A DNA stretch of 64,000 nt from Clostridia bacterium (GTDB lineage Bacteria; Bacillota; Clostridia; Lachnospirales; Lachnospiraceae), in assembly GCA_910574835.1 (NCBI GenBank), contig CAJTDE010000021.1:1-64000 (forward strand). The letters run 5' to 3'. Numbering within the stretch: the first letter of the stretch is position 1; each line of letters starts with the position of its first letter. Below, one piece after another: positions 1 through 9,119 of this stretch. The position numbers and the translations under genes were made by a program. The notes under the pieces were generated by a model. That model was given only the letters and a program-made list of their open reading frames with translations. It searched no databases and was not told the origin of the DNA.

Positions 1-147
1 ATGAATCTGCACTTTAAGCTCCTTGCCGGGGACAACAGCCACCATATGATTGAAGGTATGTTTAAAGCCTTTGCCAAGGCGCTGGATATGGCAGTTGCCT
101 TAGACCCAAGAATTGTAGATGTGTTATCAACGAAAGGAAGTCTGTAA
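1..147 (+). CDS. hisB: Imidazoleglycerol-phosphate dehydratase, C-terminal fragment (window edge)
   Basis: The last 48 codons of HisB, which dehydrates imidazole glycerol phosphate in histidine synthesis. The motif GDNSHHMIE carries the metal-binding histidine pair, followed by FKAFAKAL and the family's usual end STKGSL. The ATG at base 1 is an internal methionine; the gene begins upstream of the window. One base separates its stop from the ATG of the hisIE fusion, so the two are co-translated in a his operon. Confidence 0.9.
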   Translation: MNLHFKLLAGDNSHHMIEGMFKAFAKALDMAVALDPRIVDVLSTKGSL

Positions 148-148
148 T

Positions 149-1237
149 ATGAGTGAGAAAAATTATGGAATTATCTGCCTTAAGGGCGGAGCTTCGGAGG
201 ATGGAAAAAATCCCGTAGAGCTGGCCGGATACTACAGCGATAACGGCGCAGATGAAATACTGGTGTTTGATTATTCCAAGACAGAGGAGGATCATGAGGC
301 TTCGATCCGCGTTCTGAAGCAGATTTGCCGCGTATGCGAGGTTCCGGTAAAGGCAGGGGGGCATATTGAGCGGGCGGAGGATGTAAAGAAGTTTCTCTAT
401 GCCGGCTGCAGCAAGGTCATTTTAAATTATGCCAAGCAGAGCAATATTGATTTGACCGAGGAGGTTTCAAAGCGCTTCGGAAAGGAAAAGATTGCGGCTT
501 CCGTAGACAGCTCCGATGTGGTCAGCGCTCCTGCGGCTCTGGCAGAGGAGTATGTCAGCGAACTGATTTCTATGGATCAGCTTAAGAGATTTACGGAAAA
601 GCTGCGTCCCCTAAGTTGCAATATGGAATGGTCCGAGTTTAAACTAGGCCCGGACGGCCTGGTGCCTGTGGTAGTACAGGATTATCGGACGGATGAGGTG
701 CTGATGGTGGCCTATATGAATGAGGAGGCGTTCCGTCAAACCATACAAACCGGAAAAATGACTTATTTCAGCAGAAGCCGTCAGAAGCTTTGGCTAAAGG
801 GAGAGACCAGCGGTCATTTCCAGTACGTGAAGGAGCTTACGGTAGACTGCGACTGTGATACGATTCTGGCAAAGGTATCTCAGACAGGGGCCGCCTGCCA
901 TACAGGCAATCATTCCTGCTTCTTTCATGAGATTGCAAAGGTGGCTTACAAGAATACCAATCCCCTCAAGGTATTTGAGGAAGTGTACGGCGTAATTGCC
1001 GATAGGAAGCTTCATCCAAAAGAAGGCTCTTATACAAATTATTTGTTTGATAAGGGGATTGACAAGATTCTGAAAAAGATTGGAGAAGAGTCCACGGAAC
1101 TTGTCATTGCAGCTAAGAATCCCGACCCGGAGGAGATAAAATACGAGCTGGCCGATTTTCTTTACCATGCAATGGTACTTATGGCGGAGAGCGGCGTTAC
1201 CTGGGAGGATATTACTGCGGAGCTGGCCAACCGCTAA
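149..1237 (+). CDS. hisI: HisF-like half barrel fused to bifunctional HisI-HisE
   Basis: Phosphoribosyl-AMP cyclohydrolase plus phosphoribosyl-ATP pyrophosphatase (histidine steps 2 and 3), 362 aa. Residues about 165-262 are HisI, with the metal-site motif DCDCD (233-237) and Cys250, His251 and Cys257. Residues about 270-362 are HisE, with GEESTE (312-317) and ELAD. Residues 1 to about 150 resemble the first half of HisF ([17 protein letters not shown], then [10 protein letters not shown]), but the catalytic Asp of the HisF 'CLDV' motif is replaced (CLKG) and the second half barrel is absent. This segment should therefore be non-catalytic. HisIE fusions are normally about 200 aa. Start at 149 is chosen because GAAAGGAAG lies just upstream, inside the end of hisB; an in-frame ATG at 119 lies inside hisB and is less likely. 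Confidence 0.9.
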   Translation: MSEKNYGIICLKGGASEDGKNPVELAGYYSDNGADEILVFDYSKTEEDHEASIRVLKQICRVCEVPVKAGGHIERAEDVKKFLYAGCSKVILNYAKQSNIDLTEEVSKRFGKEKIAASVDSSDVVSAPAALAEEYVSELISMDQLKRFTEKLRPLSCNMEWSEFKLGPDGLVPVVVQDYRTDEVLMVAYMNEEAFRQTIQTGKMTYFSRSRQKLWLKGETSGHFQYVKELTVDCDCDTILAKVSQTGAACHTGNHSCFFHEIAKVAYKNTNPLKVFEEVYGVIADRKLHPKEGSYTNYLFDKGIDKILKKIGEESTELVIAAKNPDPEEIKYELADFLYHAMVLMAESGVTWEDITAELANR

Positions 1238-1355
1238 GCTGCGGACGATTTGTTAATTAGGAAGTTCCCGGCAGTCCGGGCATGACAGCCTGTTCATAGT
1301 TTTTCACTTTTTGTCATAAGCTGTAGTAATAACAGCAATGAGAAAGGGATAAGCG

Positions 1356-1679
1356 ATGGCAAAGACACAACCTACAGGCGGCCAATATCGGCAGATGCTC
1401 CTTGCACAAAGAGGCGTGAAAACAGCAGAGCCAGAGGAGCCGGTCAGCTTCTTCCGCATCCGGTTCTATATCTGTCTCTGTCTTTTTCTGTGCTATGTGA
1501 TCCTGGATTATACAAAAGCCTCTGTCTATGAGGTAGACAGTGCCCGCATCTGTGCGGAGGTGCAAAAGGATATGACTGCAAAGATGGATTTGGAGGAAAC
1601 TCTGGCAAAGGTATTGGATGGCATCTGGGTATCGGAGGAAAATCCGGAAGATACGCCTTCAAAGCCTTCCGAACCTTAA
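1356..1679 (+). CDS. Small single-pass membrane protein, unknown function
   Basis: 107 aa, not recognised. A polar N-terminus (MAKTQPTGGQYRQ) precedes one hydrophobic segment at about residues 31-50 (FRIRFYICLCLFLCYVILDY). An acidic tail follows and ends in a Pro/Ser/Glu-rich stretch. AAAGGG lies about 8 bases before the ATG. It sits between the his operon and a large polytopic membrane protein on the same strand, 19 bases before the latter. No enzymatic motif is visible. Confidence 0.6.
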   Translation: MAKTQPTGGQYRQMLLAQRGVKTAEPEEPVSFFRIRFYICLCLFLCYVILDYTKASVYEVDSARICAEVQKDMTAKMDLEETLAKVLDGIWVSEENPEDTPSKPSEP

Positions 1680-1698
1680 AGCAAACAGACATTGACAG

Positions 1699-3654
1699 AT
1701 GAGAAGAAAAACCGTTACAATAAGGACTATGAAAAATAACCTATTTACTTACTGCAAACAGCATAAGCTTCTTTTGGGGGGCGCCTTGGTGATCTGGCTG
1801 CTCCTGTGTATGGTATTGACTCCCGTGTATACAACCGTGACCTTGAACTTTGCGGAGGACCCAAGCGGGGAGTATATTACCACCGTCTATGCAGGGCCAA
1901 GACAGCATGTGCGCCCTTCCGATGCCAAAAGCCGTGTCATCAACAGCGGCGCTGCCCGCATCTCCTTTTTTGATATCCGCTATGGGAATCACTGTTCCCT
2001 GAAACGGATTGATCCCTTGGATCGGGCATATGACGCCGGTCCCCTTACCTTGGAGAGCCTTACGATCCGGCAGAACGGAATTCTGACAATCAAGCTGGAA
2101 GGAGCGCAGCTTCAAAACTGTCTTACGGGAAATGAGCATATACGTCTTTTGGAAGGAGAGGGCTTTACCTTTGAGGTGACGGGCGAGGACCCCCAGCTTC
2201 TTCCGACCGCAGAGCTGGAAGCCATGTACGGCCGGTTCCGTTTTCCCGTTTTTCTCGTCGGCTTTTTTGCCTTTGGCGGGGGACTGATTCTTCTTTTGGC
2301 CCTGTACCTCTGGCTGTATCGGGAGATGAGCGGCGCATCAAAGGGACAGCGGATTGCCGCCTGTCTGTTTGCCGCCGGCTTATTAGGGGCCGTTTTCACC
2401 TGTGTTTATACAGGGCTTCGTAGTCCTTTTTGGCTGAATCCTGACGAATACGATGTGAAGGCGGCTGTCAACTATTATTTTACGCATTTTATGCCGCCGG
2501 ATATCCGCAGCGATATCATCAATGACAGCTTTCCGGTGTATGGAACCTCCAGGCATTTTGAGTGGAACCTGTTTTATTTTTATGCGGCCAAGCTGGGGCA
2601 GTTTTTTGCGGATCCGGCTCTTCAAATGCGTCTGTTCAGCCTTATTATTTTTACGGTTATGGCCGGAATCACGTTAAAAAATATCAGGAGGCACTATGCG
2701 CTTTTGTTTGTGCTTCTTTTGACGCCTCAGGTGTGGTATATTTTCAGCTATTCCACCTCTGACGCTTTGGATTTCTTCGCCGGCTTCCTAAGCCTGTACG
2801 AGCTTTTGGAGGAGAACAGTATGCTGAACCGCCTCCTTCGGGAACCTTACAGGAGACGTCACATTTTGTACTATGGCCTTTTAAGTGTTTTGTTTATTCA
2901 TTTGCTGTGGGCCAAGGCGTCCTTTTATCCTATTCTGGTATTTCTCTTCCTTATTCTGCTGATTCGCCTTGTGCATCGGGAGAAAGAAGAGCGGGGAACG
3001 CTTCTTCGCAAATATTTGATTCTCGTTGGATTGACTCTGGGAATTTTTGTCGTCCGCTATATGATTACCGACTATCCCTACTATGGCTTTGACAAACTGG
3101 GCGCAGTGATTGAAGTGACGGAGCGCCATGCAGAATACGGCTATAAGCCCTCCACGCCGCCTATCCTGCAGGCTTATTCCATGAGTTTCTTCGGAAAGGG
3201 AATTACCTTAGGGGAACTTTTGACAAAATATGAATTTCATAAGAATCTCTTTCGGACCTTTGCGGGATTTTTTGGAAGCTATGCTTTTGGAGAAGGGAAT
3301 TGGTACTATATTTTCATGGGGCTTCTGTATGTACTTTTGCTCGGATGGATTACCTGGCGGTTTATCAGGATGAAGAGCCGGCAGAGATGGCAGGAGTACG
3401 GAGCCGTTATGTTCTGCTGCTTTTTGCAGTATGCTCTGATTGTGTTTAATTCCTGGTTTATTGACTTTCAGCCCCAGGGACGTTATCTTTTGCCAATCCT
3501 GTTCTTTTTTACCTATCTGATAGCTCGAACCGAGCAGCCGGAGAAGGACAGGCTTTTAAGAGGGATTCTGATATGTACCTGTCTTATGTCCCTGTTTGCT
3601 TTTTGGCATGTAGGGGTTCCGAACTTAGTTCCGGATCGGGTGATTCTGCCTTGA
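1699..3654 (+). CDS. Polytopic membrane protein, DUF2142-like (putative GT-C glycosyltransferase fold)
   Basis: 651 aa. A first membrane helix (about residues 27-47) is followed by an extracytoplasmic beta-rich domain (about 50-170) and then many hydrophobic helices. The motif NPDEYDV, just after a helix and a loop, followed by a histidine/tyrosine-rich segment, is the pattern of DUF2142 membrane proteins. These are thought to be related to lipid-linked sugar transferases acting outside the membrane. Function here is inferred only from that resemblance. The ATG at 1699 has no clear ribosome-binding site; an in-frame ATG at 1729 is an alternative. Alone on its strand between the small membrane gene and a repeat element. 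Confidence 0.6.
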   Translation: MRRKTVTIRTMKNNLFTYCKQHKLLLGGALVIWLLLCMVLTPVYTTVTLNFAEDPSGEYITTVYAGPRQHVRPSDAKSRVINSGAARISFFDIRYGNHCSLKRIDPLDRAYDAGPLTLESLTIRQNGILTIKLEGAQLQNCLTGNEHIRLLEGEGFTFEVTGEDPQLLPTAELEAMYGRFRFPVFLVGFFAFGGGLILLLALYLWLYREMSGASKGQRIAACLFAAGLLGAVFTCVYTGLRSPFWLNPDEYDVKAAVNYYFTHFMPPDIRSDIINDSFPVYGTSRHFEWNLFYFYAAKLGQFFADPALQMRLFSLIIFTVMAGITLKNIRRHYALLFVLLLTPQVWYIFSYSTSDALDFFAGFLSLYELLEENSMLNRLLREPYRRRHILYYGLLSVLFIHLLWAKASFYPILVFLFLILLIRLVHREKEERGTLLRKYLILVGLTLGIFVVRYMITDYPYYGFDKLGAVIEVTERHAEYGYKPSTPPILQAYSMSFFGKGITLGELLTKYEFHKNLFRTFAGFFGSYAFGEGNWYYIFMGLLYVLLLGWITWRFIRMKSRQRWQEYGAVMFCCFLQYALIVFNSWFIDFQPQGRYLLPILFFFTYLIARTEQPEKDRLLRGILICTCLMSLFAFWHVGVPNLVPDRVILP

Positions 3655-3655
3655 C

Positions 3656-3815
3656 GGCCGGAAATTGATTTAGATAAGGTGTACTGGAAGGGGGATTACG
3701 GAACTGGGATCAGTAATACCCTTTGCAATGCACAAATCAATTTGCAGACACATGGCCTTGTGGCTGGAAATTGATTTAGGTAAAGTGTATTGCAAAGGGG
3801 ATTACGGAACTGGAA
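3656..3815 (+). repeat. Structured repeat element, copy A (hairpin with conserved loop and bulge)
   Basis: Two 54-base direct repeats (3656-3709 and 3762-3815, 47/54 identical by my count) flank the left arm of a long hairpin. Outer stem: 3719-3733 with 3785-3799 (15 pairs, one G-T). Inner stem: 3734-3743 with 3768-3777 (10 pairs). Bulge AGGTAAA is at 3778-3784. The loop 3744-3767 has the form CAGACACA-N7-GTGGCTGG. CGGAACTGG occurs at 3699 and 3805, 106 bases apart. A second copy with the same architecture and different arms lies on the minus strand at 60815-60957. Both end at the ribosome-binding site of the next gene. Confidence 0.85.
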
Positions 3816-3827
3816 TAGGAGATTACG

Positions 3828-5690
3828 ATGAGAAAATTAGCTTTAGACGACAGCATTTTATTAAAAATAGAAAAGCCTGCGCGGTATATCGGAAATGAAA
3901 TCAATGCAGTCTACAAGGATAAGTCCAAGACGGATATCCGCTTTTGCATGTGCTTTCCGGATCTTTATGAGATCGGCATGTCCCATCTTGGGATACAAAT
4001 TCTCTATGATATGTTCAACCAAAGAGAAGATGTATGGTGCGAGCGCGTCTATTCTCCCTGGGTGGATCTGGACGGAATATTGAGAGAGAAAAAGCTTCCG
4101 CTCTTTGCTCTGGAGTCTCAAGACCCTGTTAAAGACTTTGATTTTCTGGGAATCACGCTCCAATATGAGATGTGCTATACGAATGTGCTGCAGATTCTGG
4201 ATTTGAGCCGGATTCCCCTTCGGGCCGCCGACAGAGGTCAAAAAGATCCCATTGTGATTGGAGGCGGCCCCTGTGCCTGCAATCCGGAGCCATTGGCAGA
4301 TTTCTTTGACCTTTTCTACATTGGAGAGGGAGAGACTTCTTATGATGCGCTCTTAGATCTCTATAAAAATCATAAAAAATCGGGGACAAGCAGGGAGGAT
4401 TTCCTTCTTGCCGCTTCCGGCATTCCGGGCATATACGTGCCCTCCCTTTATAAAGTGACGTATCATCCCGACGGCACCGTTGCCGCCATGAAGCCGGCAA
4501 AGCCGCAGGCGCCGGAAAAGGTACGGCGTCAGGCGGTGTCGGATCTGACGTCTGCCGTTTATCCGAAGAAGCCCCTGGTTCCTTTTATCAAGGTAACTCA
4601 GGACCGCGTTGTTCTGGAGATTCAAAGAGGATGTATCCGCGGCTGCCGGTTCTGTCAGGCGGGAATGATGTACCGTCCCACAAGAGAGCGGGATCTGAAA
4701 ATGCTGGAGGAATCCGCCCACAATATGCTGGAATCCACCGGACACGAGGAGATCTCCTTAAGCTCCCTTAGCTCCAGCGATTACTCAAAGCTCCCGGAGC
4801 TGGTAACTTATCTCATGGAGCATTTCCGCGGGCAGGGAGTTAACATTTCCCTTCCCTCCCTGCGAATCGACGCTTTTTCTCTGGATGTAATGAGCAAAAT
4901 CCAGGATGTCCGAAAAAGCAGCATTACCTTTGCGCCGGAGGCCGGCTCTCAGCGGCTTCGCGATGTAATCAATAAGGGATTGACAGAGGAAGTTATCCTT
5001 GAGGGAGCCGGAACGGCTTTTGACGGCGGATGGAACAAGGTCAAGCTTTATTTTATGCTGGGCCTGCCTACGGAGACAGAAGAAGATCAAAAAGAAATTG
5101 CGCATCTGGCTGAAAAAATCGCAAAGCGCTATTACGAGATTCCCAAGGAGCGGCGCTGCGGCAAATGTCAGATTACCATCAGTACTTCCTTTTTTGTACC
5201 GAAGCCCTTCACCCCCTTCCAGTGGGCAAGGATGTGTACGCGGGAAGAATTTTTGGAACGGGCCTATACCGTCAATATGGAGGTCAAGGCTCAGCTAAAC
5301 CGCAAAAGCATGAAATACAACTGGCATGAAGCAGATGTAACGGTGCTGGAGGGCGTATTTGCAAGAGGAGACCGAAGGCTTTCTTCCTTCCTTCTTAGGG
5401 CCTATGAGAAGGGATGCCTCTTTGATTCCTGGACGGAAACCTTTCAGGGAGAGCTTTGGATGGAGGCTGCGGCGGAGACAGAGACGGATCTGATGTTTTA
5501 TACCACAAGAAACAGGGAGAAGGATGAGCTTTTCCCCTGGGATTTTATCGATATCGGCGTTACTAAGGGCTTTTTATATCGGGAGTGGGAGCGCGCTCTG
5601 AATGAGACGGTTACTCCCAACTGCCGTCAGCAGTGTCAGGGCTGCGGGGCGGGGCGTTATGAAAGCGGTATCTGCGTGGAAAGCCGTTAA
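3828..5690 (+). CDS. B12-binding-domain radical SAM protein, TIGR03960 family
   Basis: 620 aa. The N-terminal part resembles the B12-binding-type fold of the family (FPDLYEIGMSHLGIQILYD; GGGPCACNPEP). The radical-SAM cluster is C269-IRG-C273-RF-C276, followed by QAGMMYRP. The C-terminus has an additional Cys-rich end (CRQQCQGCG). It probably performs a radical SAM reaction linked to RNA or ribosome modification, but the substrate is not established. The next gene is its usual DUF2344 partner, and RNase G and rplU follow, the standard Clostridial order. AGGAG lies 7 bases before the start, directly after repeat copy A, which may form part of its 5' leader. Confidence 0.85.
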   Translation: MRKLALDDSILLKIEKPARYIGNEINAVYKDKSKTDIRFCMCFPDLYEIGMSHLGIQILYDMFNQREDVWCERVYSPWVDLDGILREKKLPLFALESQDPVKDFDFLGITLQYEMCYTNVLQILDLSRIPLRAADRGQKDPIVIGGGPCACNPEPLADFFDLFYIGEGETSYDALLDLYKNHKKSGTSREDFLLAASGIPGIYVPSLYKVTYHPDGTVAAMKPAKPQAPEKVRRQAVSDLTSAVYPKKPLVPFIKVTQDRVVLEIQRGCIRGCRFCQAGMMYRPTRERDLKMLEESAHNMLESTGHEEISLSSLSSSDYSKLPELVTYLMEHFRGQGVNISLPSLRIDAFSLDVMSKIQDVRKSSITFAPEAGSQRLRDVINKGLTEEVILEGAGTAFDGGWNKVKLYFMLGLPTETEEDQKEIAHLAEKIAKRYYEIPKERRCGKCQITISTSFFVPKPFTPFQWARMCTREEFLERAYTVNMEVKAQLNRKSMKYNWHEADVTVLEGVFARGDRRLSSFLLRAYEKGCLFDSWTETFQGELWMEAAAETETDLMFYTTRNREKDELFPWDFIDIGVTKGFLYREWERALNETVTPNCRQQCQGCGAGRYESGICVESR

Positions 5691-5770
5691 AGTTCTGATG
5701 TCATTCGCACCTATGTGTAAAAAAGAACTAAAAATCAGTTTGGAACAAAAAACAGCATAACACAGATTGG

Positions 5771-6520
5771 ATGGAAAAAGAAACGGGGATTTCAACCGCT
5801 ATGAAAATTCGAGTAAAATTTCGCAAATACGGAGAAATGAAGTTTATCGGGCATCTGGATATGATGCGCTACTTTCAGAAAGCCATACGCAGAGCCGGAA
5901 TTGATATCTGCTATTCCGGGGGCTTCAGCCCGCACATGATAATGTCCTTTGCCTCTCCTTTGGGAGTGGGGCTTACCAGTGACGGAGAATATCTGGATAT
6001 CGAGGTAGGAGAGGTTCTTTCATCAGAGGAAACCGTCCGGCGCTTAAATCAGGCGATGGTCGAGGGTGTGGAAGTGGTTTCATGCCGCAGGATTCCGGAC
6101 GGAAAGGCGTCAAATGCAATGGCCCTTATGGCTGCCGCCGATTATGAGGTGCATTTTCGGGAGGGAAAAGAGCCAAAGAAACATTGGCAGGAGGATTTTG
6201 AAAAATTTTGCGGACAAAGCTCCATCATGGTCCTTAAAAAGACAAAAAAAGGAGAGCGGGAGCTTGATATCCGTCCCTTGATTTATGAAGCCCGTGTTCA
6301 GGGAAACGGTATCTTTCTAAAGCTGGCGGCCGGCAGTTCGGAAAATCTGAAGCCGGAGCTGGTTATGGATGCCTTCGCATCCTATACAAAAACAGAGCTT
6401 CCGGAGTTTGCCCTTCTCATACATCGGCAGGAATTGTATGCAGATGTGGGAACAGACAAAAAGCAATGTCTGGTACCTTTGGAATCTCTGGGAGAAGTGA
6501 TAGAAACGGCAAGGCAGTAA
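5771..6520 (+). CDS. DUF2344 / TIGR03936 radical-SAM-associated protein
   Basis: 249 aa; recognised by its N-terminal signature MKIRVKFRKYGEMKFIGHLD and FSPHMIMSFASPLGVGL. The family is nearly always encoded beside, or fused to, TIGR03960 radical SAM proteins, as here, and is thought to act with them; the reaction is unknown. An in-frame ATG at 5801 starts exactly at the conserved MKIRV and could be the true start, since neither site has a strong ribosome-binding sequence. Thirteen bases before the RNase G gene, so probably one transcript. Confidence 0.85.
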   Translation: MEKETGISTAMKIRVKFRKYGEMKFIGHLDMMRYFQKAIRRAGIDICYSGGFSPHMIMSFASPLGVGLTSDGEYLDIEVGEVLSSEETVRRLNQAMVEGVEVVSCRRIPDGKASNAMALMAAADYEVHFREGKEPKKHWQEDFEKFCGQSSIMVLKKTKKGERELDIRPLIYEARVQGNGIFLKLAAGSSENLKPELVMDAFASYTKTELPEFALLIHRQELYADVGTDKKQCLVPLESLGEVIETARQ

Positions 6521-6533
6521 TGGAGTTTGTTTT

Positions 6534-7733
6534 ATGGAACGAAACGGAAGGTTATTTATCATAAGACAGAAGATTCGGGGGCAAGAGCGGATACTTTCCG
6601 CCTATTATGAGGATAAGGCGGCGGTAGAGCTGAATTGTTTTGGAGTTGGAGAGGAACAGCTTCTGGGCAGCATCTACATTGGCAAGGTAAAAAATATTGT
6701 AAAAAATATTCAGGCGGCATTTATTGAGATCGGAGAAGGAATCCTGTGCTATTACCCTGTGAATCAGGGAGAGGAGCCTGTCTATGTGAAAGAAAAAAAA
6801 GGCGCAAAGCTGGCAGTGGGCGATGAACTTCTCGTACAGGTAAGCCGGGAGTCCGTAAAGACAAAAGCCCCCACGGTTACCTGCAATCTAAGCTTCCCCG
6901 GAAAGTACCTTGTGCTTACTACAGGAAAAAAGCAGCTGGGACTGTCCGCAAAGCTCTCTGCCGAGGAAAAGGAGCGTTTGAGAGCGCTTGCAAAGACTTT
7001 ATTTACGGAAGAATTTGGCGTGATTGTCAGAACAAATGCCGCCCAGGCGGAGGAGAAGGCTTTAAAAGAGGAATATGCCCGCCTGAGCCGGACAGCCCGG
7101 GAGATTCTCAATACAGGCATCCATCAACGCTGCTTCTCCCTGGTCTATCAGGAACCGCCCGGCTACGCCGCAGGGATTCGCAATCTGAAGAAGGAGCAGC
7201 TTTTGGAGGTCGTAACGGACGATGCGCGGATTTATGAAGCCTTAAAGAATTATCTTGCCGCCTGTCAGCCGGAGGACTTGGAAAAGCTTCGTTTTTATAC
7301 GGAAACAGTACCCTCCCTGGACAGTCTTTACGGCCTTAGCAGGGCATTGGAACATGCGCTGTCGGAGCGGGTCTGGTTAAAATCCGGCGCTTATCTTGTC
7401 ATACAGCCTACGGAGGCTCTTACCGTAATTGATGTAAACACAGGAAAATATGACGGTCATAAAAAACCAAAGGAAACTTTTTTGCATATCAATCTGGAGG
7501 CCGCCAGGGAAGCTGCCAGACAAATACGTCTTCGAAATCTGTCTGGTATCATCTTGGTAGATTTTATTGATTTGGAGGAACAGGAAAGTAAGGAATTGCT
7601 TATGAGCGTTCTTTCCAAAGCGCTGAAGGAGGACCCGGTCAAGACGGTCCTTGTAGATATGACGCCTTTGGGACTTGTGGAGATTACACGGAAAAAAGTG
7701 CGCCGGACCTTGAAGGAGCAGGCGTCACAGTGA
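6534..7733 (+). CDS. rng: Ribonuclease E/G family protein (RNase G), short form
   Basis: 399 aa endoribonuclease of rRNA/mRNA processing. An S1-like RNA-binding part (residues about 35-125, with GSIYIGKVKNIVKNIQAAFIEIG) is followed by the DNase-I-like catalytic domain with the metal-binding aspartates in VIDVNTGKYDG and LVDFIDL. The protein ends at LVEITRKKVRRTLKEQ. It therefore lacks the Cys-x-x-Cys zinc-link and small domain that follow this motif in E. coli RNase G/E (489 aa for RNase G). No frameshift is visible downstream, so it looks like a natural short form. Confidence 0.88.
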   Translation: MERNGRLFIIRQKIRGQERILSAYYEDKAAVELNCFGVGEEQLLGSIYIGKVKNIVKNIQAAFIEIGEGILCYYPVNQGEEPVYVKEKKGAKLAVGDELLVQVSRESVKTKAPTVTCNLSFPGKYLVLTTGKKQLGLSAKLSAEEKERLRALAKTLFTEEFGVIVRTNAAQAEEKALKEEYARLSRTAREILNTGIHQRCFSLVYQEPPGYAAGIRNLKKEQLLEVVTDDARIYEALKNYLAACQPEDLEKLRFYTETVPSLDSLYGLSRALEHALSERVWLKSGAYLVIQPTEALTVIDVNTGKYDGHKKPKETFLHINLEAAREAARQIRLRNLSGIILVDFIDLEEQESKELLMSVLSKALKEDPVKTVLVDMTPLGLVEITRKKVRRTLKEQASQ

Positions 7734-7937
7734 TACAATTACCGAACAAAAAAGTCCGGCTAAGAAATGTCAAGTATTTATTAAAAAAAATTCTGCCGGA
7801 CGGTAAAGCTGAAAAGGCGCACGAGAGGAACTTTTATGAGTGCTTTTTCGAATAAAAGTTTTTCTCACTATCGGTGTGTCGAAGCAGCTTTACCCTTTAG
7901 TGCTGTCGCGCAGCGACTTAAAATAGGAGGATGCGAC

Positions 7938-8606
7938 ATGGATAAAACATTATTGACGAAAGAAGCTTTGGCGGCATATATGGACCACACCTTATTAAAG
8001 GCTGATGCCTCCAAAGAACAGATACGGAAGGTATGCGAGGAAGCAAGGAAATATCACTTTGCCTCTGTCTGCGTTAATTCCTATTGGATTCCTTTTGTTG
8101 CCGAAGAATTAAAAGGAACAACCATATCCCCCTGCTGTGTGGTAGGCTTTCCTTTGGGAGCTATGCTCACCTCTGCGAAAGCGGCGGAGACCAGGGAGGC
8201 GGTCCTGGCCGGAGCAGCAGAAATTGATATGGTCCTCAATGTAGGCGCGGTGAAAAGCCAAGACTGGGACAGTGTAAAAGCAGATATTTCAGCGGTAAAT
8301 GCGGTGAAGGGCAGTGCAAAGCTGAAGGTGATTCTGGAAACCTGTCTTTTGACGGATGAGGAAAAGGTAAGAGCCTGTGAGATTGCAAAAGAAGCCGGCG
8401 CTGATTTTGTCAAAACCTCCACGGGATTTTCCACAGGAGGCGCAACTGCCGCAGACGTGGCACTGATGCGGCGCACCGTAGGAGAATCCGTAGGCGTGAA
8501 GGCATCTGGCGGTATCCGTACCCTGGAAGATGCACTAAAAATGATTGAGGCAGGCGCAAACCGTCTGGGCGTCAGCGCAGGGGTGCGGATTGTAGAGGAA
8601 TTATAG
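7938..8606 (+). CDS. deoC: Deoxyribose-phosphate aldolase
   Basis: 222 aa. Cleaves 2-deoxyribose 5-phosphate into acetaldehyde and glyceraldehyde 3-phosphate in deoxynucleoside catabolism. Visible motifs: [19 protein letters not shown], the Schiff-base lysine in [15 protein letters not shown], and [18 protein letters not shown] 7938 is preceded at 7 bases by a perfect AGGAGG (7925-7930); an upstream in-frame ATG at 7836 would add 34 residues unlike the family. No other deo genes adjoin it. Confidence 0.93.
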   Translation: MDKTLLTKEALAAYMDHTLLKADASKEQIRKVCEEARKYHFASVCVNSYWIPFVAEELKGTTISPCCVVGFPLGAMLTSAKAAETREAVLAGAAEIDMVLNVGAVKSQDWDSVKADISAVNAVKGSAKLKVILETCLLTDEEKVRACEIAKEAGADFVKTSTGFSTGGATAADVALMRRTVGESVGVKASGGIRTLEDALKMIEAGANRLGVSAGVRIVEEL

Positions 8607-8626
8607 ATTTTTTAAAGAAAATATTC

Positions 8627-8655
8627 TTGACATTTTACCCCATATATGCTATCCT
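8627..8655 (+). promoter_or_regulatory. Promoter of the rplU-prp-rpmA operon
   Basis: TTGACA (8627-8632), a 17-base spacer and TATCCT (8650-8655). It lies about 95 bases upstream of rplU and just before the L21 leader. Confidence 0.75.
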
Positions 8656-8661
8656 GTTACG

Positions 8662-8745
8662 GATGCCGCACAGTGGGGTAAAAGTATGTACTTTTTTATA
8701 AAAGCAGTACATCACCGAAGCTGGCGAGTAATGATAATAGGAGGT
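8662..8745 (+). ncRNA. Ribosomal protein L21 leader (candidate autoregulatory RNA)
   Basis: The 5' leader between the promoter and the rplU ribosome-binding site contains a 7-bp hairpin, ATGTACT (8686-8692) with AGTACAT, flanked by CCGCACAGTGGGG and CACCGAAGCTGG. This matches in position and general shape the L21 leaders of Firmicutes, where r-protein binding represses the operon. Identification rests on position and the visible stem only; a covariance-model search would settle it. Confidence 0.5.
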
Positions 8746-8750
8746 GCCAT

Positions 8751-9113
8751 ATGTACGCAATTATTGCAACAGGTGGTAAACAGTACAAAGTATCTGAGGG
8801 CGATGTTATCAGAGTGGAGAAGCTCGGCGTGGAGGCCGGATCAAAGTATAAGTTTGATCAGGTTTTAGCAGTGGGCGGAGACACTATAACAGTTGGAACC
8901 CCCACCGTGGCGGGAGCAACTGTTACCGCATCTGTAATTGGTGATGGAAAAGGCAAGAAGGTCATCGTATACAAGTACAAGAGAAAAAGCGGATATCACA
9001 AGAAAAACGGCCACAGACAGCAGTACACGGAAGTGAAGATCGAGAAGATCGCTGTAAGAAAGCCACGCGCAAAAAAAGCTGCGGAAGAGACTGAAACAGA
9101 AGCAGCAGTATAA
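8751..9113 (+). CDS. rplU: Ribosomal protein L21 (bL21)
   Basis: 120 aa. Starts [14 protein letters not shown] and contains GDKV-type loops and the basic [23 protein letters not shown] tail typical of bL21. It ends with a low-complexity Lys/Ala/Glu extension (about residues 103-120) that is common in Clostridia. AGGAGG is 7 bases before the ATG. First gene of the rplU-prp-rpmA operon, six bases before prp. Confidence 0.97.
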   Translation: MYAIIATGGKQYKVSEGDVIRVEKLGVEAGSKYKFDQVLAVGGDTITVGTPTVAGATVTASVIGDGKGKKVIVYKYKRKSGYHKKNGHRQQYTEVKIEKIAVRKPRAKKAAEETETEAAV

Positions 9114-9119
9114 GTCGTT

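Noticed and set aside
119-148. Upstream ATG for the hisIE fusion
   Set aside because: It lies inside the hisB coding end and the adjacent ATG at 149 has a ribosome-binding site.
3656-3815. Direct repeats as a possible CRISPR array
   Set aside because: Only two units of 54 bases with a 52-base interval that itself pairs with them; no array, no cas genes, and the same structure recurs at 60.8 kb.
7751-7798. GTCCGGC...GCCGGAC as a terminator after RNase G
   Set aside because: The loop is too long and no T run follows the stem.
7836-7937. 34-residue N-terminal extension of DeoC
   Set aside because: Unlike the family, and AGGAGG is correctly placed only for ATG 7938.
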